Shown here piece by piece: positions 14,594-19,722 of a stretch of 19,722 bases of DNA. The position numbers and the translations under genes were made by a program. The stretch's first letter is position 1. Each line of letters begins with the position of its first letter. The notes under the pieces were generated by a model. That model was not told where the DNA came from. It made no database searches and saw only the letters and a list, made by a program, of their open reading frames with translations. Source of the DNA: VGWB01 sp964480945 (GTDB lineage Bacteria > Bacteroidota > Ignavibacteria > UBA10030); NCBI GenBank assembly GCA_964480945.1, contig CAYZRX010000074.1, positions 1 to 19,722 of the forward strand, read 5' to 3'.

Positions 14594-15979
14594 TTACTTT
14601 TTCATTCTTAACTGCTTCAAAAACTCTTCCCCAAACTTCCAGATATCTCCGGCGCCCATGGTGATGACGATGTCGCCGCTCTTGACGATCGTCTTCAGGT
14701 GGGCCGGAACGCTCTTCTTGTCGGGGACGAACCGTGCGTCCTTATGACCGAACCGCTTCGCGGCATCGACGATCAACTCGCCGGTGACGCCCTGGATCGG
14801 CTCCTCGCGCGCGGGATAGATATCCGTCACGACGAGGACATCGGACAACAGGAACGACTTCCCGAACTCCTCGTAGAAGTCACGGGTGCGCGTGTAAAGA
14901 TGCGGCTGGAAAACGCAAACCACGCGCCGCCGCCAGCCCGCCTTCGCGCCTGCCAAAGTCGCACGGCACTCCGTGGGGTGGTGCGCGTAATCGTCGTAGA
15001 GCGTGATGCCGTCCGCCTCCCCCTTTTTCTCCCATCGCCGATAGACACCGGTGAACTTCTCAATTCCTGCCTTCACGTTCTGAAACGGGACGCCCAGCTC
15101 AAGGCCCACGGCGATCGCCGCGAGCGAATTCTGCACATTGTGCCTCCCCGGCACTTGGATGGTGAGGAGCCCGAGGTCCGTTCCTGCCTGGACAACGGTG
15201 AAGGTTGAAGTATTCTCCTTGTACCGGATGTCCACGGCTTGAATATCCGCCTGCGGATTGAGCCCGTAGGTGATGATCTTCTTCTTGCTCAGCTGCGGCA
15301 TGATATCGAGGAGTGCAGGCTCGTCGAGACAGAGCACGACAAATCCGTAAAATGGCACCTTGGATGCAAACTGTATGAAGGCTCCTTTGATGTCTTCAAG
15401 GTCCCGATAGCAGTCGAGGTGGTCGGTTTCGAGCGTCGTGAGCACCGCGATCGTCGGGGTGATGGAAAGAAACGACCGGTCGAACTCGTCCGCTTCGACA
15501 ACGATGAAGTCCCCGTGTCCGAGCCGGGCGTTGGTTCCGCCGAGCCCGCTGAGCTTCCCGCCGACGATGACCGTCGGATCGAGCCCTCCCTCCATCAGCA
15601 CCAGGCTGATCATCGACGTCGTCGTGGTTTTCCCGTGCGTTCCTGCGATGCCCACGCCGTACTTCAAGCGCATCACCTCGGCAAGCATCCCCGCGCGGCG
15701 GATAACCGGTATCTTCCGCCGCTGTGCTTCCAGCACCTCCGGGTTGTCGAGCGCGACGGCCGAGGAATAGACGAGGGCGTCAACGTCGTCGGCGACGTGC
15801 TCAGCCTTGTGACCTTCGTAGATGACGGCTCCAAGCTTCTGGAGGCGCTCCGTTACCTCGGAGAGCCCTTTATCGGATCCGCTGACCTTGAAACCCTGGT
15901 CGAGAAGGATCTCTGCGATCCCGCTCATGCCGATCCCGCCGATACCGACAAAGTGAATTTTTTTGATAGAGGAGAACAT
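14594..15979 (-). CDS. murC: UDP-N-acetylmuramate--L-alanine ligase MurC
   Basis: 461 residues. This enzyme adds L-Ala to UDP-MurNAc at the cost of ATP. The N-terminal nucleotide-sugar domain begins HFVGIGGIGMSGIAEILLDQ (9-28). The P-loop is GIAGTHGKTTTTSM (110-123). VVEADEFDRSF (160-170) and TTLETDHLDCY (181-191) mark the central domain, and YDDYAHHPTE (328-337) and FQPHLYTRTRDF (357-368) the third. The start ATG lies 4 bases after the stop of the upstream small membrane protein; the only purine-rich site (AAGGAAG) is inside that gene and rather far, so the two are probably translationally linked. Confidence 0.97.
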   Translation of the reverse strand: MFSSIKKIHFVGIGGIGMSGIAEILLDQGFKVSGSDKGLSEVTERLQKLGAVIYEGHKAEHVADDVDALVYSSAVALDNPEVLEAQRRKIPVIRRAGMLAEVMRLKYGVGIAGTHGKTTTTSMISLVLMEGGLDPTVIVGGKLSGLGGTNARLGHGDFIVVEADEFDRSFLSITPTIAVLTTLETDHLDCYRDLEDIKGAFIQFASKVPFYGFVVLCLDEPALLDIMPQLSKKKIITYGLNPQADIQAVDIRYKENTSTFTVVQAGTDLGLLTIQVPGRHNVQNSLAAIAVGLELGVPFQNVKAGIEKFTGVYRRWEKKGEADGITLYDDYAHHPTECRATLAGAKAGWRRRVVCVFQPHLYTRTRDFYEEFGKSFLLSDVLVVTDIYPAREEPIQGVTGELIVDAAKRFGHKDARFVPDKKSVPAHLKTIVKSGDIVITMGAGDIWKFGEEFLKQLRMKK

Positions 15980-15983
15980 GCTG

Positions 15984-16481
15984 CTAGACCGACTTCCTTC
16001 TTCTCATTCCAAATCGCTTCCGTTTTCCCTTCGGGACGTTCTGCGCGATCCGCTCCATTTCTGCCACAAGCTCATGGCCGCGTTCATATCGCCCGACTCG
16101 TATGCGGAAGAGCCTCTTGCGGCCTTTCATTTTGAAGATGATCAGCTGAAATCCTCCGGCTGTCTGGACGAGCATCTCGCGCCCGATGTGCATCCACTCG
16201 ATGTCTGAGAACTTGATCTCCCGCTCCCGACCCCTGGAGCTAAATATCAAACGATCCTCGGCGATGATCAGCTTTCGGTTGCGGAGAAGGTTCAGCACCA
16301 GCGTCACCAGCGCCATCGCGACGAACAGGATCATGATGTAAACGATCGGGTCTTTGAAGACGAAGCTGAACTGGTCCTCAAAGAAACTCCCCTTGATCCC
16401 CGCGTAGAGCAGAAACACGAGCAGGTACAGTAATGCCTGCTGGTAGTAAAAATCGAGCTTGTATTTGAACACCTTTTGCAT
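15984..16481 (-). CDS. Small membrane protein with possible PH-like domain, within the dcw cluster
   Basis: 165 residues. Two membrane helices at about 14-30 (QQALLYLLVFLLYAGI) and 45-66 (PIVYIMILFVAMALVTLVLN) form a hairpin. A cytoplasmic beta-rich segment follows (68-130: LIIAEDRLIFSSRGREREIK, DIEWMHIGREML, FQLIIFKMKGRKRLFRIRV), then a helix and a very basic tail (KGKRKRFGMRRRKSV). The layout resembles bacterial PH-domain membrane proteins, but I cannot assign a family. The ATG at 16481 is chosen because AGGTGG (complement of 16487-16492) lies 5 bases upstream and overlaps the murG stop; a GTG at 16490 is the alternative. Tight packing between murG and murC suggests a role in wall synthesis or division. 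Confidence 0.7.
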   Translation of the reverse strand: MQKVFKYKLDFYYQQALLYLLVFLLYAGIKGSFFEDQFSFVFKDPIVYIMILFVAMALVTLVLNLLRNRKLIIAEDRLIFSSRGREREIKFSDIEWMHIGREMLVQTAGGFQLIIFKMKGRKRLFRIRVGRYERGHELVAEMERIAQNVPKGKRKRFGMRRRKSV

Positions 16482-16490
16482 AACGTCCAC

Positions 16491-17591
16491 CTAGGTACCG
16501 GCCAATTCCAGGATCTTCGCCGCGATCTCGACGCCTGCGGCCGGCCTGCCGAGTCGTGCGCTCGATGCGTTCATCTGCTCGATCCGGGATTCATCGCCCA
16601 GCAGATCGAGGAGGATCGATTTCAGCTTTTGGGCCACCTCTCCATCGGGGATCATCAGAGCCGCACCCGCATCGACGAGCGACCGTGCGTTGTGCGTCTG
16701 ATGATCCGCGGCGGCAAAGGGATACGGGATAAGGATCGCCGCCTTTCCGACACGTGTCAACTCGGCGAGGGTGATGGCGCCGGCTCTGCAAACGACGACG
16801 TCCGCGGATGCGAATGCGCAATCCATCCTGTCGATGAACGCGCCGAGCCAGCCGATCGACCTTCCTGCCACTGCCTTCCTGATCCTTTGATAATCCGCCT
16901 CGCCCGTTTGCCAGAGGAGCTGAACCCCCGCCGCAAGCAAATCATCCAGCGACCCAAGAACCGCATTGTTGACGGATGTCGCTCCGAGGCTCCCGCCAAA
17001 CACGAGAACCGTCTTCTTCCCGGCAGCGAGACCGAAAAAGCGGCCGCCCTCCTCTTTGGAGATCGTTCCCAGAGTATCCCGTGTCGGCGTTCCGACGAGC
17101 TCCACATTGTCTGGCCGCTTCAGCCATCGCCTTGTCGACTCGAAGGCGATGTACACTCTCGTGGCCCTGCTTGCAAGCATGCGGGTTGTCGCTCCCGGAT
17201 AGCTGTTCGATTCGTGCACCACGGTCGGAATGCCGAGCAGCGAAGCAACGAACAGGACCGGCCCGCAGACGTAGCCCCCGGTTCCGACGACCGCAACGGG
17301 TTGAAACCGCTTTATGACAAAGAGCGACTGTATGAGTGAAACGACAACTTTGAGCGGGAAGAGGAGATTATCAACCGTCAACCTCCTGTGAAACCCGCTG
17401 ATCCAGATCGTTCGGAACGGGTAGCCGCGCTGCGGTACGACGCGTGCTTCAAGCTTCCCCTTCGTTCCGATGAACAGAAACTGCGCGCCCGGCCGAAGCT
17501 TCTTGATTTCATCCGCGAGAGCGAGAGCGGGGAAGAGATGCCCGCCCGTCCCTCCGCCTGCCAAAAGAATTCTGGGACTCTGATTGGCCAC
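16491..17591 (-). CDS. murG: MurG, lipid I to lipid II glycosyltransferase
   Basis: 366 residues. This peripheral membrane enzyme transfers GlcNAc from UDP-GlcNAc to lipid I. Motifs are AGGGTGGHLFPALALAD (11-27), VGTGGYVCGP (102-111), HESNSYPGATTRML (126-139), LVFGGSLGATSVN (196-208), CRAGAITLAEL (268-278) and IPYPFAAADHQTHNA (288-302). The start is GTG at 17591 with AAGGGA upstream; an ATG two bases earlier (17593) is in another frame and opens only a shadow. It begins 8 bases after the ftsW stop. Confidence 0.97.
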   Translation of the reverse strand: MANQSPRILLAGGGTGGHLFPALALADEIKKLRPGAQFLFIGTKGKLEARVVPQRGYPFRTIWISGFHRRLTVDNLLFPLKVVVSLIQSLFVIKRFQPVAVVGTGGYVCGPVLFVASLLGIPTVVHESNSYPGATTRMLASRATRVYIAFESTRRWLKRPDNVELVGTPTRDTLGTISKEEGGRFFGLAAGKKTVLVFGGSLGATSVNNAVLGSLDDLLAAGVQLLWQTGEADYQRIRKAVAGRSIGWLGAFIDRMDCAFASADVVVCRAGAITLAELTRVGKAAILIPYPFAAADHQTHNARSLVDAGAALMIPDGEVAQKLKSILLDLLGDESRIEQMNASSARLGRPAAGVEIAAKILELAGT

Positions 17592-17599
17592 ATCGTCCC

Positions 17600-18769
17600 T
17601 TAGTACACTTTCACCGTCTTGTCTTCCGTCAACGCTCCGGGCCCCGTCGGCTCCGTCACCTTGGCTGCCCGCGGGTGCAGGTCGGTCTGTGCCGAGATGT
17701 TGAGGAGCACGCCGACCGCGAACGAAGTGAAGAGCAGCGATGAGCCGCCATAGCTTACAAAGGGCATGGGGAGGCCGGTCGTCGGAAGAATGCCGAGCGT
17801 GACCCCGGCGTTCACCACAGCGTACAGGATGATGGTGCTGGTGATTCCTATCGCGAGCAATCGGCCGAACTCATCCCGTGCAAACTTCGCGATCTTGAAC
17901 CCGCGACGCATGATGACGAGGAACACCCCCAGGAAGAACATCGTGCCGATCAAGCCGTACTCCTCTCCCACGATGGAGAACACGAAATCGCCGTACGATT
18001 CCGGCAGAAAGAAATCCCGCTGCTTGCTTTCGCCCGGACCGACGCCGAGCAAGCCGCCGTTGCCGAAACCGATGATTCCCTGCGAAAGCTGGTAGTTCGG
18101 TTTCCCGCCTGCGGTTCCGTCGATGTAGGAATCGATTCGCTCCATCACGTGGGGGTGCGTCACGGCGACGGCAGCCAGCAGGAGAAGCGCCACGCCGAGC
18201 GTCCCGAATAGGTGCGTGAACCGAGCCCGGCTGATGAACAGCATCACGAGGCTGATGAGCATGATCATCGACCCCGTGCTGAAGTTCGGCTGGAGCAGTA
18301 CAAGCCCCGCAACGCCTCCGATCCAGATCATCATCGGAAGGAAGCCCTTTTTGAACTTCCTGATCGCTTCACCCTTGGTCGAGATCAGCGTGCAGAGATG
18401 AAAGAGGAGCGCAAACTTCGCGAACTCCGACGGCTGAAGACTCAAGCCTCCGAGCCGCAGCCAGCGTGCTGCTCCCTTGACTTCTCCACCGAGGAGGAGC
18501 GTGACGAACAGAAACGCGATCGAAATGATGACCGCGGGCTTCGTGAATTTCCTATACTTCCTGTAATCGATCGTCATACCCACGAAGAGTGCAACCATTC
18601 CGAGCAGAACCTTGAGCGCGTGCAGGTTCAACAGCCGGTTGCTCTGGCCGAACTTTTCTGTTGCCCACGTCGCCGACGCGCTGTAGACCACGCCGAGGCT
18701 TAACACCATCAGTGTCAGGACGGCGATGAGCATCGCAAGGTCGATATGGTTACGCTGCGTTCTCGTCAT
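17600..18769 (-). CDS. ftsW: FtsW, SEDS-family peptidoglycan polymerase of the divisome
   Basis: 389 residues from the ATG at 18769 (MTRTQRNHIDLAMLIAVLTL). The frame is open upstream to 18904, but that extension would run through the hairpin repeat and into murD. About ten membrane helices are visible. Family motifs are KGAARWLRLGGLSLQPSEFA (98-117), FGNGGLLGVGPGESKQRDFF (235-254), LPESYGDFVFSIVGEE (255-270, Asp261 at the catalytic-type position) and MPFVSYGGSSLL (335-346). FtsW rather than RodA is inferred from its place between murD and murG. No strong ribosome site is seen. Confidence 0.95.
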   Translation of the reverse strand: MTRTQRNHIDLAMLIAVLTLMVLSLGVVYSASATWATEKFGQSNRLLNLHALKVLLGMVALFVGMTIDYRKYRKFTKPAVIISIAFLFVTLLLGGEVKGAARWLRLGGLSLQPSEFAKFALLFHLCTLISTKGEAIRKFKKGFLPMMIWIGGVAGLVLLQPNFSTGSMIMLISLVMLFISRARFTHLFGTLGVALLLLAAVAVTHPHVMERIDSYIDGTAGGKPNYQLSQGIIGFGNGGLLGVGPGESKQRDFFLPESYGDFVFSIVGEEYGLIGTMFFLGVFLVIMRRGFKIAKFARDEFGRLLAIGITSTIILYAVVNAGVTLGILPTTGLPMPFVSYGGSSLLFTSFAVGVLLNISAQTDLHPRAAKVTEPTGPGALTEDKTVKVY

Positions 18770-18777
18770 GCTGTTGC

Positions 18778-18826
18778 AGATGTCCGACTTCTCCCTCCGT
18801 GACGCGACGAAAGAAGTCGGACATCT
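18778..18826. repeat. Dispersed hairpin repeat, copy 2 (perfect 15-bp arms)
   Basis: AGATGTCCGACTTCT (18778-18792) and AGAAGTCGGACATCT (18812-18826) form a perfect 15-bp stem with a 19-base loop, filling the 59-base murD-ftsW spacer. The arms match copy 1 at 3069-3114, while the loops differ. No T-run follows, so it is unlikely to terminate the cluster but may modulate ftsW expression. Confidence 0.85.
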
Positions 18827-18828
18827 TC

Positions 18829-19722
18829 CTAGAGATTCTTCACAAGCTCCTTGAACACCTTGCCGCGCTGTTCGTAGTTTTCGAACCAGTCGAACGACGC
18901 GCACGCCGGCGACAGTAACACGACATCTCCCGGCTGCGCCAGACCCTGCGCCGTCAGCACCGCCTCGTCGATCGAGTTTGCCCGCCGGACGGGCTTGAAG
19001 CTTGAAAAAGCCTTCTCGACTTTGTCGGCTGATTCGCCCATCGCCACGATCCCGCGCACGTTCCTTCGGACCAGGTCGAAGATCCTCGTATAGTCATTTC
19101 CCTTGTCGCGACCGCCGAGCATGAGCACGATCGGCCGGTCGAACGACTGAAGCGCATACCAGACGGCATCGACGCTCGTCGCCTTCGAATCATTGTAGTA
19201 CCGGACGCCGTTCACCTCCCGGACAAACTCCTGCCGGTGCTCGACCCCTCTGAAGTTCTTCAGCGTCGCTCGGATGGAGGCCGTCCCGACACCCAGGAGC
19301 TGACCGCTCAGGGTGGAAGCCATCGCGTCATAGAGATTGTGGGGTCCTCTGATGCTGATCTCGTCGGTCTTGATCACCTTGGTCTCTTTGCCATCCAGAG
19401 AAGTCATCAACCATTCCTCCTTGATGAAAGCACCTTCGCTTGAGCTCTTCCGAATGCTGAACGGAATCTTCCTGCACCGAGCCTCCTGAACGACCTTCGC
19501 CGTCCACGGGTCGTCGGCACCGTAGACCAGCATGTCGTCGGCCGCCTGATTCATGAAGATCCGGGCCTTGGCCGCCGCGTACTTCTCCATCGAATTCTCG
19601 TACCGGTCCATGTGGTTCTGCGTCACATTCAGGATAATCGAAATCCTGGGTCGAAACGTCTCGCAATGGTCGAGCTGGAAGCTGCTTATCTCCAGAACAG
19701 CAATATCTGTTTCAGCCAGGCC
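18829..19722 (-). CDS. murD: UDP-N-acetylmuramoylalanine--D-glutamate ligase MurD (5' end outside window)
   Basis: 297 codons in the window, about the C-terminal two thirds of a usual 450-residue enzyme. The frame is open to the right edge. It begins with the central-domain motif LEISSFQLDHCE, then ILNVTQNHMDRY. Further motifs are YNDSKATSVDAVWYALQSF, MLGGRDKGNDY and LLSPACASFDWFENYEQRGK near the end. The ATP P-loop (GTNGK type) must lie beyond the window. The enzyme adds D-Glu to UDP-MurNAc-L-Ala. It is the first visible gene of the cluster, and mraY/murE-type genes are expected to the right. Confidence 0.97.
   Translation of the reverse strand, partial: GLAETDIAVLEISSFQLDHCETFRPRISIILNVTQNHMDRYENSMEKYAAAKARIFMNQAADDMLVYGADDPWTAKVVQEARCRKIPFSIRKSSSEGAFIKEEWLMTSLDGKETKVIKTDEISIRGPHNLYDAMASTLSGQLLGVGTASIRATLKNFRGVEHRQEFVREVNGVRYYNDSKATSVDAVWYALQSFDRPIVLMLGGRDKGNDYTRIFDLVRRNVRGIVAMGESADKVEKAFSSFKPVRRANSIDEAVLTAQGLAQPGDVVLLSPACASFDWFENYEQRGKVFKELVKNL

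Noticed and set aside
18770..18904. 45-residue N-terminal extension of FtsW
   Set aside because: It would translate the hairpin repeat and overlap murD by 76 bases; homologous sequence begins at MTRTQRNHIDLAML.

Overview
The window comes from an uncultured bacterium, probably of the FCB group (Bacteroidota/Chlorobiota/Ignavibacteria side). The evidence is a carboxypeptidase-like + TonB C-terminal envelope protein, a TPR-TlpA-type thioredoxin protein, a DUF4159/DUF4175-type pair, and FtsZ ending in PAFLR-type peptides. It is a draft scaffold: a run of exactly 100 N (5110-5209) separates two blocks, so their adjacency is not proven.

Left block, 1-5109, + strand. It holds the tail of an unknown gene, a small four-helix membrane protein, a four-copy palindrome array, an ECF sigma factor (TTG start), its zinc-finger anti-sigma factor, a lipoprotein-like TonB_C protein with an unrecognised C-terminal region, and a secreted TPR-thioredoxin protein cut by the gap. 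It reads as an envelope-signalling / redox operon.

Right block, 5210-19722, - strand. From right to left it is a division and cell wall (dcw) cluster: murD (5' end missing), ftsW, murG, a small membrane protein with a possible PH-like domain, murC, murB, ftsQ, ftsA, ftsZ. These make and flip or polymerise the peptidoglycan precursor and build the Z ring. A good intrinsic terminator follows ftsZ. Beyond it lie a DUF4159-like secreted protein, a four-helix-bundle (23S rRNA IVS / S23 type) protein, and a very large DUF4175-like membrane coiled-coil protein that runs into the gap.

The non-coding DNA is the most unusual part. There are (i) G-phased 7- and 8-bp degenerate tracts at five places, two of them forming inverted flanks around the four-helix-bundle gene; (ii) a dispersed hairpin repeat present twice, 15.7 kb apart; (iii) a C/G-rich palindrome mosaic between ftsA and ftsZ, with a related piece between the sigma and anti-sigma genes; (iv) an alternating palindrome array upstream of the sigma gene. 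No tRNA, rRNA, CRISPR array or recognisable transposase was seen. All names rest on motif reading; no database search was done.
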